DNA from: Novipirellula herctigrandis
GTDB lineage: Bacteria > Planctomycetota > Planctomycetia > Pirellulales > Pirellulaceae
Assembly (NCBI GenBank): GCA_007859835.1
Contig: SJPJ01000002.1
Span: 328,744-392,743, forward strand
Length of the DNA: 64,000 bases
Reading direction: 5' to 3'
In this document: piece by piece, positions 9,461-17,313 of the stretch
Numbering within the stretch: the stretch's first letter is position 1
Layout of the letters: each line of letters opens with the position of its first letter
The notes under the pieces: model-generated
What the model was told of the DNA's origin: nothing
The model's database searches: none
What the model saw: the letters and a program-made list of their open reading frames with translations, nothing else
Position numbers and translations under genes: made by a program

Positions 9461-11089
9461 CTACCTTCCGATCGGTTCTTTGCCACTATAGGTCAGCATC
9501 GCCTTGATCGTTCCCAAATCGATGCTTGATGAAATGAATTTGACGGCACCGTCACCAAACAAAACGTGGCATCCGCCTGGGTGGCTATTTCCGAATTGCG
9601 GCAGCGGGTTATCCAAGTCGACTTGGACGTCTTGTGGCTTCGTCCACTCGACCGCCTGATCGCGGTTCGCTTCAATGACCATGATCGTTGTCGACAAACC
9701 ATCAATAACGTCGCGAAATTTGCGAGTTCCTTCCTCGGGGAAAAACACCTCCGTGCCGACCGGCAACTGGAAAACCGTCATTCCAGGCGCCAACGGCGCA
9801 CTGGGGTCGACGAATGTTTTTGGCATCAAAGGAATCAACGTGCGATTATGGGGACTGTCCCAGGGTTCATCTAAATGGAATTGGTCATAGAGTTCGTTGG
9901 CTTCGAGGAAAGGTAGGATTGCCACACGCCAACTAAGCAGCGGCTTTCCATCGGCATCGCGAATCGCCCGATCGGGAAGCGATCGATATGCAGAGTGATG
10001 GTTGTGCAACGCCAAACCAATCTGTTTCAAACCGTTGCTTGCCGACATGCGGCGGGCGGCCTCGCGGGATGCTTGGACCGCCGGCAATAACAAAGCCACC
10101 AACACACCGGTCGTTGCGATAGAGCCTTCAAGGTCCACTTGAACTCGTCGACCTGACCGTTTCGGTCGGGCCAATCCAGATAGTTTGGTCGACATCCGAT
10201 CGATGTACTTAAGAGTTGCTTCCTCGACGAGTTGGCTCTCTCCATGCACATTCTTTGTCATTTCGTTGACTGCAATGTCGCGGCCAAAATCAATCGACTG
10301 ATTGATCAATTGCTCCAATTCCTCTGCCGCAGCTTCATCACGGCCAAGTAGCGAAACGCTTAAAAGCCCACTCATCAATCCATAATCAAGATTGACTAGC
10401 ATTGCATCGGTCAATTCCGCGAACTCGGTCCATCCGCTAAGAGGCGGGGGCAGGCTGTCCCCGTTTTGTTTAAGGAGTCCCGTGACCATCGGGCGAATGC
10501 CATCCATCACGGCCACCACATTGATCCCATCGCGTGGCATAAGCTTCGACACCAATTGAGCAAGCGTTCCCGCCTGTTTGTCCGCATCGAGCGCTTGTCC
10601 GTCCGCATCGAGCATTGGTTTCAGGTATCCGCCCATCGCAACAATGAAGGTCGAATCGTCTTTGCGATACAACACGGCTCCAGGGATTTCCGAAAGCGAC
10701 CACACCGACACCCCCTCTTCATCATGCGGCTCGGGCGACACCAACCACTGAGGTTTCAGATCGCTGATCTGATAAGCCTTCGACGTTTCAATCACCATTC
10801 CCGCCTGTGGGCCCTGCGGGCCTGGCATTCCGGCAACCACTTTGATGCGTAAAAGGTCAAGTGGATCGACCCCCACTTCTTCGATCACTTTCGCCTGGAA
10901 GATCTCGATCGGAAGCATCTCTAGTTCAGGGTCCGTAAGAACCTCCTGGACCGGATAAAAGACAGCGGCGACCGCATCGGGCGGAATGAAATCACTCGAT
11001 AGTCGACCACCGTCTTGCGCAAAACCGTTTACGCTCGCAGTACAAAGCAATGTGAAAGACGCGAGACAAACAGACCAACTTCTGAACAT
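9461..11089 (-). CDS. Secreted DUF1559-domain protein
   Basis: Protein of 542 residues with a signal peptide (cleavage after about residue 24). The first half is a family-specific periplasmic region of unknown role. The second half has the planctomycete DUF1559 hallmarks: LLLPAVQASREAARR followed by LKQIGLALHNHH, and near the C-terminus HPGGCHVLFGDGAVKFI. Unlike standalone DUF1559 proteins there is no type-IV-pilin-like N-terminus; the domain is carried on a longer exported protein. A GGAG site lies 6 bases before the ATG. Function is unknown. Confidence 0.85.
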   Translation of the reverse strand: MFRSWSVCLASFTLLCTASVNGFAQDGGRLSSDFIPPDAVAAVFYPVQEVLTDPELEMLPIEIFQAKVIEEVGVDPLDLLRIKVVAGMPGPQGPQAGMVIETSKAYQISDLKPQWLVSPEPHDEEGVSVWSLSEIPGAVLYRKDDSTFIVAMGGYLKPMLDADGQALDADKQAGTLAQLVSKLMPRDGINVVAVMDGIRPMVTGLLKQNGDSLPPPLSGWTEFAELTDAMLVNLDYGLMSGLLSVSLLGRDEAAAEELEQLINQSIDFGRDIAVNEMTKNVHGESQLVEEATLKYIDRMSTKLSGLARPKRSGRRVQVDLEGSIATTGVLVALLLPAVQASREAARRMSASNGLKQIGLALHNHHSAYRSLPDRAIRDADGKPLLSWRVAILPFLEANELYDQFHLDEPWDSPHNRTLIPLMPKTFVDPSAPLAPGMTVFQLPVGTEVFFPEEGTRKFRDVIDGLSTTIMVIEANRDQAVEWTKPQDVQVDLDNPLPQFGNSHPGGCHVLFGDGAVKFISSSIDLGTIKAMLTYSGKEPIGR

Positions 11090-11185
11090 TGAAAACTCCG
11101 CATCGTTTGGAAAACGCTATTCTCGGACGAATGGGCTTATGACAACGAGTCAAGCGTAAAGTATACCAAAGTCAGGGGCGCATAA

Positions 11186-11242
11186 CGGAGCAGCAGCATT
11201 CGCGCGGAGCAGCCGCATTCGCGCGGAGCAGCAGCATTCGAG
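11186..11242. repeat. Intergenic 19-bp tandem repeat, three copies
   Basis: Three near-identical copies of cggagcagcagcattcgcg lie head to tail between the DUF1559 gene and the ketoacyl-synthase gene. No reading frame uses them. This is the only tandem repeat in the window with a period that is not a multiple of three and lying wholly outside genes. Confidence 0.8.
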
Positions 11243-11279
11243 GCGACGAAGCCGACTCGCAAGAACAGGTGGTCGCGTG

Positions 11280-12590
11280 TTAAGCAAAGCGGCGGATTCT
11301 TACCGCCGAGGCTTGACCTTGCGGGGTGACGTTCACGTTGACGAATTCATCACCCGCAGGTGTTCCCGATTCCATACATGCGTTGATCGGACACTCGGGG
11401 TCCAAGTCATTGCAATTCAGAATCGTAAAGAGTTCGTCACCGAGCGAATCAAGACTAGCGACGATTTCCACCATCCCACCTCCGGCACCTAAATTTCCGA
11501 AGTGGCCTTTGGCGGTCGTAACGGGCGGTTGATCTTTCGATGCACCAAATACGTCCGCGATTGCGGCGGCTTCGTCACGGTCCGATTCGATCGTTCCTAA
11601 GCCATGTGCATTGATGTGGCCAATCGATTTCGGATCGGCTGTTCCGAGCGCACCTTTCAAAACATTGCGAATCGCTTGTCTCAGATAGTCCGCTCCGGCT
11701 GTGGGGCCGACCGCACTACTGCTGTAACCAACGATCTCGCCGATAATCGTCGCGCCACGTTTTTGAGCATGCTGGAGTGATTCACAAACAAAGGCGGCCG
11801 CGCCTTCACCCACCACACTGCCATCTCGCGTAACGTCGAACGGGCGACTCATTTTGGACGGATCGCTCGTGTCAGCGGCCAATTTCTCCTGCAGCGATGC
11901 GTGCAGCGTCCGCAGCGGGTGAACGCGTGATCCCGTTGCCCCCACAATCAATGCATCGGCGTGCCCTCGTTGGATCGTCGAAACCGCTTCGCCAAGTGCC
12001 GCACCAGCGGACGCTTCGCGAACGGTCAGCGAATTGTTGGCACCACGCAAATTGTTGTAGATCGCGATATGGCTAGCAGGCATGTTGGGCAAGTACTTTA
12101 GCAGCCACAACGGGTTGACCTCCGGTTTGCCTTCTTGCCCCCATCGATCGAAATCGAAATTGCCGTCTTCATCCATGCACTTGCGAATCCCGCCGATGAA
12201 CTCTTCGGGAAGCGACATGATATAGTCACATCCGTACAAAACGCCCACTCGCTCGGGATCACGCTGGTCTTCGGTCAATCCCGCGTCATGCATGGCGAGT
12301 TGAGCGACGGCGACTCCCATTTCGATTTCGCGGCACATCACTTTGCTGCCCTTGCGAATCGTCCGCTGGAGTGTTTTTTCGAGCGGTCCGTAGTTGGAAA
12401 TATGCCCGGTAAAATCGATCGCCTCGGCACCATGATCGACACACAGCACACCCGTGGGGACTTGCGTGAACGCACGAACGCCACTCGTTCCGCTCTTGAG
12501 GGCCATTAGCATGGCCGCGGGATCGTTTCCAAGAGGGCTAACAACGCCTCGGCCTGTAATGACCACTCGGCAAGGTTCGGATCTGTCCAT
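11280..12590 (-). CDS. Beta-ketoacyl-synthase homologue lacking the catalytic cysteine
   Basis: Thiolase-fold protein of 436 residues beginning RVVITGRGVVSPLG as FabF-type synthases do. The two active-site histidines are kept (INAHGLGT and AKGHFGNLGAGGG). The nucleophile region, normally TACATG or similar, reads VREASAGAALGEA; aligning the GEA/GDA end places Glu192 where the Cys should be. It therefore probably cannot condense acyl chains in the normal way. KSQ decarboxylases and chain-length factors, which carry Gln there, are the nearest known precedent. No acyl-carrier protein is nearby. It stands alone, with about 280 bases before the next gene upstream. Confidence 0.85.
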   Translation of the reverse strand: MDRSEPCRVVITGRGVVSPLGNDPAAMLMALKSGTSGVRAFTQVPTGVLCVDHGAEAIDFTGHISNYGPLEKTLQRTIRKGSKVMCREIEMGVAVAQLAMHDAGLTEDQRDPERVGVLYGCDYIMSLPEEFIGGIRKCMDEDGNFDFDRWGQEGKPEVNPLWLLKYLPNMPASHIAIYNNLRGANNSLTVREASAGAALGEAVSTIQRGHADALIVGATGSRVHPLRTLHASLQEKLAADTSDPSKMSRPFDVTRDGSVVGEGAAAFVCESLQHAQKRGATIIGEIVGYSSSAVGPTAGADYLRQAIRNVLKGALGTADPKSIGHINAHGLGTIESDRDEAAAIADVFGASKDQPPVTTAKGHFGNLGAGGGMVEIVASLDSLGDELFTILNCNDLDPECPINACMESGTPAGDEFVNVNVTPQGQASAVRIRRFA

Positions 12591-12868
12591 AAAAGGTAGG
12601 CGGCCGTGGCCGACGAGTTTGCTAAATGGGTGAATGGGAAAGACTTCGGTTCGTTCAACCGAGCCATTCTAAACAGATAAGGGCAAACCTTTGAGGGGGG
12701 GGTGAAATCGGAAATGGCAGCCGGTTTTGGACGCTGTCGTTTGCCTGCGATTCGTGGTTTGTCTCTGTTTCATCGCTATCGGGCAATGATCTTTGTTTTT
12801 CACAGGGATCGCGTCGATGATCGCGGCCCCATCAAACAAGCTAACTTAAACAAGCTAACTCGACCACA

Positions 12869-14089
12869 CTAATAGCGGCCTCGGTTGGGTGCGGCGTACG
12901 GGATCGCAGAAGCCGTTTGGGGAACCCCCATACTGGGCGTCGTCAAGTTTTCCGAAGCTCGTCCACGGAACGCGATAAATAGCAACGCGTCCGCTCGACC
13001 CGAGGTGGTACCTGTAAAGGCATCGAGATTTAACAGCGATGAGCCGGCCGACCGCTCCGGACTAGCAACGACTCCGCATGACAGCAGCAACACCTTATCT
13101 GATTCCCAACGAAATCGCTCGTGCAATCGCCAACTAACGACCTGTGGCACCTCGATCCGAGTTCGATGAATTTGTTGATTACGAAGCGGCAACTCCACTT
13201 CGACCCCGTTCAACTTGTCCACTTGGTCAATGTCAGCTTTGATCATGCAATCAATCACCCGACCATCGGTACTAAGCAATGGGCTAAGTGACAAACGATA
13301 TCCTTCTAGCACCTCGCCCGTCTCGGGTTCGTACGGAGGCCAACCGTTGGGTGATTCACGTACATTTCGAACGTAATTACGTCCACGAATTTGTGACAAA
13401 TTCTCCGTTTGCCCATTAAATACCGGCATGTCGACGCCTTGCACTTCACGAGCGTCGGTGCGCTGACGTAGCAAATTCAACACCATTGCTGCGTTTTCTT
13501 TGCTCAAAATCCATGCCTGGACGCCGGGCGAATCGACCGGAACATGCGTCATGAGCATGTGTGCGCGAGCACGCCAATTTGGGTTGCCAACGGTCATCAA
13601 CCGCAAGTGCATGATTTGGGGTTCGACTTCGCCAGCGACGAATCGATCGACAATCCCACCGATTAGGTTGTGGACTTCGGGTGTGTGATATACGGACAAT
13701 TTGTCCCGACTGGCGTTCATAAATCCAAACGGTTCCGAAAACCAAACATCCGTCCCAGTTTCTCGTAGAATCCAATCCACAACCGCTTGTTCGGGATGGT
13801 CGTGCTTGGTCAGGTAGCGTGTGTAGGGCGTCAGGTCGTAAACACGATGTTCTTGACCAGCACTGCGGGGCAATTGACCACCCCCCGTGACCTGGCCGGC
13901 GTTTGGACGGTTTGCCGCAGCCGGCGGAGGCGTTTGCGGGGATTGCTGCAAACTTGGTGGCGTTGCGCCACCGGGCAATCCAAATCCTTGGCCCTGGGGG
14001 GCCGCAGGAGCCTGAGCATTCGAAAAATCACAGGTCAGAATCGCGACAATTGCGAACAGCGACAAGCTAGAAAATAGTGGGAAACGCAT
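12869..14089 (-). CDS. Secreted secretin-like planctomycete protein, function unknown
   Basis: The start is placed at an ATG giving MRFPLFSSLSLF, because AGGA lies 9 bases upstream and a clean signal peptide results (cleavage near SNAQA); ATGs at 14098 and 14164 would add 3 or 25 residues. After a Pro/Gln/Gly-rich linker comes a 300-residue globular part. Its later half (FNGQTENLSQI, LSPLLSTDGRVIDCMI, EVPQVVSWRLHE) has the pattern of a secretin beta-domain, but the usual VPxLxxIPxLG motif is missing. It could be a pore-less relative of secretins. About 280 bases of featureless DNA separate it from the synthase gene. Confidence 0.7.
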   Translation of the reverse strand: MRFPLFSSLSLFAIVAILTCDFSNAQAPAAPQGQGFGLPGGATPPSLQQSPQTPPPAAANRPNAGQVTGGGQLPRSAGQEHRVYDLTPYTRYLTKHDHPEQAVVDWILRETGTDVWFSEPFGFMNASRDKLSVYHTPEVHNLIGGIVDRFVAGEVEPQIMHLRLMTVGNPNWRARAHMLMTHVPVDSPGVQAWILSKENAAMVLNLLRQRTDAREVQGVDMPVFNGQTENLSQIRGRNYVRNVRESPNGWPPYEPETGEVLEGYRLSLSPLLSTDGRVIDCMIKADIDQVDKLNGVEVELPLRNQQIHRTRIEVPQVVSWRLHERFRWESDKVLLLSCGVVASPERSAGSSLLNLDAFTGTTSGRADALLFIAFRGRASENLTTPSMGVPQTASAIPYAAPNRGRY

Positions 14090-14393
14090 CGATTCCATTC
14101 CTGCATCCGGAAAGCAAAAGGGGGACTTCCATGTGCTATAGCGGTTGAGTCGAATCGATGGCAAGGGAGAAATCCGATCGACATATCGCCCTAGTACGCC
14201 GCACCCCGCTCGCTCCCCGGCACGGATCCCGGCACGGATCCCGCGAAACGTCCTCTCACAAGCGAAATTCCACTCACCCCCACTTGATGCAAAACGGTAT
14301 AATTTTTTCGTTGATACTGCGGAAATACCTTCCTATCTCGCTCCAACCCGAATCATCAATAGTTCGGCAAACAAATGTGGCTACTTCAACGAC
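14090..14393. other. Divergent intergenic region
   Basis: About 300 bases between two divergently transcribed genes that both encode exported proteins; both promoters must lie here. A 12-bp direct duplication (ggcacggatccc twice) is at about 14219-14243. An in-frame extension of the downstream gene crosses this region but has no ribosome site or sensible N-terminus. Confidence 0.5.
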
Positions 14394-15404
14394 ATGAACA
14401 TCAGGATCTTTAAACTGTTCGCCGTACCAGCAATGTTCGTTGTGACCATCGGTATTGCCGAAGACGCGCTTGTGCAGCCGCTCGCAGAACAGGCTCCGCT
14501 ACCGCCAAAAGACGCCGTTCTGCTCCAACTCGAAGACGCCTTTTCGAGCTACAAGAATTCGTCTTCGGACGCGCGAGACATCGTCTTGAGAGCATTGGAT
14601 TCCTCGCTCGCGATTGCACAAGCCAGAGGTGATTTAGATGCGCTAAAGGCACTTCAATCGGAAAGAGATGCTTTTTCATCCTCGGGAACCCTGCCAACCT
14701 TGGTATCGATTCGTATATACCAGCGGCGCACGGCGCTTGCTAAGCGAAATTTAGAATCTGCGTATGAGTCGGCCGTACGAGAACTCACGCAAAATGGTGA
14801 TATCCCAACAGCAGAGGTCATTCAGCAAGAGTTTGAAGCATTCAAGAAATCGGGAAGCTTAAGGGAGTCTGCAATAAATCTATTGGACGGGGATCACTTA
14901 AACGCTTGGGACCTATCCTTCAAACTATCGAAACATTGGTCACCGCGAAATGGAATTCTGAGATTCGATGGACAGGGGGGCGAAGAAGCGAATCTATCCA
15001 CCAAACGCTCCTACAAGAACTTTACATTTCGATGCGAATGGCGAATCGGCCCCGGTGGTGACAGCGGAATTTTCCTGCGTGGAATACCACAAGTCCAAAT
15101 CTGGGATCACATTCATGGCCTGGGGCAGGGCATCGGATCGGGTGGCCTCTACAACAATAAGCGATTCCCAAAGCACCCTACGGAAATCGCTGACAATCCA
15201 ATCGGCCAATGGAATTCCACGACTGTCACCATCATCGGGGATAAGGTGACGGTCACACTCAACGGTAAGTGCGTTGTCAATGGAATCACAATGGAAAACC
15301 ACCCGAACCATCGCGTTCCCCTTCCCGCGGAAGGCCCGATTGTCCTGCAGGCATTTCGGTCACCGATCGAGTTTCGACACCTCACGATATTAGAATTGCC
15401 TTAG
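14394..15404 (+). CDS. Secreted DUF1080 (3-keto-disaccharide hydrolase-like) protein
   Basis: The start ATG at 14394 gives MNIRIFKLFAVPAMF, a signal peptide; longer in-frame versions begin within the intergenic region. Residues about 30-150 form a helical, charged region. The last 180 residues are a concanavalin-like DUF1080 domain, with LLDGDHLNAWD at its start, GPGGDSGIFLRG and VQIWD in the middle, and EFRHLTILELP at the end. This domain is greatly expanded in Planctomycetes and members hydrolyse 3-keto-disaccharides or bind sugars. The activity of this copy is inferred from family only. Confidence 0.85.
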   Translation: MNIRIFKLFAVPAMFVVTIGIAEDALVQPLAEQAPLPPKDAVLLQLEDAFSSYKNSSSDARDIVLRALDSSLAIAQARGDLDALKALQSERDAFSSSGTLPTLVSIRIYQRRTALAKRNLESAYESAVRELTQNGDIPTAEVIQQEFEAFKKSGSLRESAINLLDGDHLNAWDLSFKLSKHWSPRNGILRFDGQGGEEANLSTKRSYKNFTFRCEWRIGPGGDSGIFLRGIPQVQIWDHIHGLGQGIGSGGLYNNKRFPKHPTEIADNPIGQWNSTTVTIIGDKVTVTLNGKCVVNGITMENHPNHRVPLPAEGPIVLQAFRSPIEFRHLTILELP

Positions 15405-15704
15405 CCCGGTCGCTCGTCCGTCTCTTCTTTGCGACATCGCAATGAAAGTTGCCCCTGCGTCAAATATCATTTTTTTGTGAACGGGGATTGCGTTGCTGCA
15501 AACGCATTTCCCACCGTCAAATCGACTACAATGTCACACTTCCATGAACCTCCGCCATCTTGAAACTTGATTCGTTGTTCGCCGTGTTAAAATCAGCGCG
15601 ATCCGAAACAAGAATCGAGCTCCCCATTTCAAGACGGCGGTAGCGAAGTTTGGTTATGAATGTAACCAGCCACTTGAACGACGATCCACCTACGAGGATT
15701 CAAC

Positions 15705-17303
15705 ATGATTCCGTTCCTTTCCAAGTCAACGAATTGTTCCGAAAAAGGTAAATTCAGACGGTCACTCGATCGGTATGTTCCCTATCGAACGGCGATTCTT
15801 ACCTTTGCGGCATTTGCAGTGATTGTTGCGCAAACGAACTTCGCAACACCACTTCAAGCCGAGTCCAACAAACAGCCAAACATCGTGCTAATTGTCGCCG
15901 ATGATCTTGGCTATCAAGAATTGGGATGCTTCGGACAAAAACGAATTCGCACGCCTAACATCGACCAACTTGCGGCGGAGGGGATGCGATTGACCCAACA
16001 TTACAGCGGCAATGCCGTTTGCGCACCGTCGCGATGCGTGTTGATGACGGGAAAGAATCCAGGGCATGCGTTCGTACGTGACAATCGGTCGACACCACCG
16101 GAAGGCCAGTATCCGATCCCTGATTCCGAAGTGACGATTGCCGAGTTAATGCAAAAACAAGGCTACACCACCGGAGCGTTTGGCAAATGGGGACTCGGTG
16201 GGCCGGACTCAAACGGCAATCCCATGAAACAGGGAGTGGACCGTTTTTTTGGTTATAACTGCCAAGCTCATGCACATAGCTACTACCCATCGTACCTATG
16301 GGATAACGATGTCCATATCGAATTGAATAATACGCCGCCGGTCCCCGGTCACGCGTCGCTTCCCAAGGACGCAGACCCCAACGATCCAACGAGTTACCAA
16401 TCGTTCAAGGGACAAGACTATGCACCGGATCGAATCCATGCCGAAGCACTGCAATTTATCCGCGACAATAAAGAAGGTCCGTTCTTTCTTTACTATCCAT
16501 CGGTGATCCCACATGTGGCTTTGCATGTTCCCGATGAAGACTTGGCCCCCTACCTCGCACTTGGTTGGAACGATCCCCCGTTTACTCGCGGGAAGGGCTT
16601 TGGATACACGCCTCACTTCACTCCCCGGGCTGCTTACGCGGCAATGATCAGCCGACTCGATCGATACGTTGGCAATGTGGTTCGTCTACTCGATGAACTT
16701 GAATTATCAAATAATACCGTCGTCATCTTTACCAGTGACAACGGCACGACTCATCTTGGCGAGGAAGTTGACTATGAGTTCTTTGCGAGTGTCGGTGAAC
16801 TGCGTGGATTAAAAGGATCGCTGTACGAAGGTGGCGTCCGAGTGCCAACAATTGTCCGCTGGCCGGGCAAAATCGCAGAGGGCAGCGAAAGTGAGCGCAT
16901 CAGTGGTTTCGAAGACTGGATGCCGACGATTTTGACACTCTCGGGCGCGGCGGACACCATTCCTAAGGACATCGATGGCATTTCCTTGGTACCAAGCCTA
17001 TTGGGTCAGACACAACCACCGCGGCCCTATTTGTACCGCGAATTTGCGGGCTACGGAGGTCAGCAATCGATTCGCGTTGGCAATTGGAAGGCCATTCGTC
17101 AACGGATGAGACAAGGAAACCTAGACATCGAACTCTACAACCTTGCAGATGACGTTGGCGAACAAAACAATGTCGCAGCGGAGCATCCCGAATTGGTCGC
17201 CAAATTCGCCAATCAAATGCAGACCGTGCGAACACCTTCAACCGAATTCCCATTGATTCCGCTGGACGCCCCAGTCAAGAAACCGAAGCAAAAATCGAAG
17301 TAG
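15705..17303 (+). CDS. Secreted sulfatase of the formylglycine family
   Basis: Type I sulfatase of 532 residues, expected to cleave sulfate esters from sulfated polysaccharides in the periplasm or outside. The N-terminal metal site reads NIVLIVADDLGYQELGC; the formylglycine motif is VCAPSRCVLMTGK with Cys106 as the residue to be converted; GKWGLGG and FTSDNGTT follow. A long, basic N-region before the hydrophobic segment (about residues 28-52) makes an extended signal peptide. A GAGG ribosome site lies 7 bases upstream. Conversion of Cys106 needs a formylglycine-generating enzyme, not seen in this window. Confidence 0.95.
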   Translation: MIPFLSKSTNCSEKGKFRRSLDRYVPYRTAILTFAAFAVIVAQTNFATPLQAESNKQPNIVLIVADDLGYQELGCFGQKRIRTPNIDQLAAEGMRLTQHYSGNAVCAPSRCVLMTGKNPGHAFVRDNRSTPPEGQYPIPDSEVTIAELMQKQGYTTGAFGKWGLGGPDSNGNPMKQGVDRFFGYNCQAHAHSYYPSYLWDNDVHIELNNTPPVPGHASLPKDADPNDPTSYQSFKGQDYAPDRIHAEALQFIRDNKEGPFFLYYPSVIPHVALHVPDEDLAPYLALGWNDPPFTRGKGFGYTPHFTPRAAYAAMISRLDRYVGNVVRLLDELELSNNTVVIFTSDNGTTHLGEEVDYEFFASVGELRGLKGSLYEGGVRVPTIVRWPGKIAEGSESERISGFEDWMPTILTLSGAADTIPKDIDGISLVPSLLGQTQPPRPYLYREFAGYGGQQSIRVGNWKAIRQRMRQGNLDIELYNLADDVGEQNNVAAEHPELVAKFANQMQTVRTPSTEFPLIPLDAPVKKPKQKSK

Positions 17304-17313
17304 TGTTACGTCC

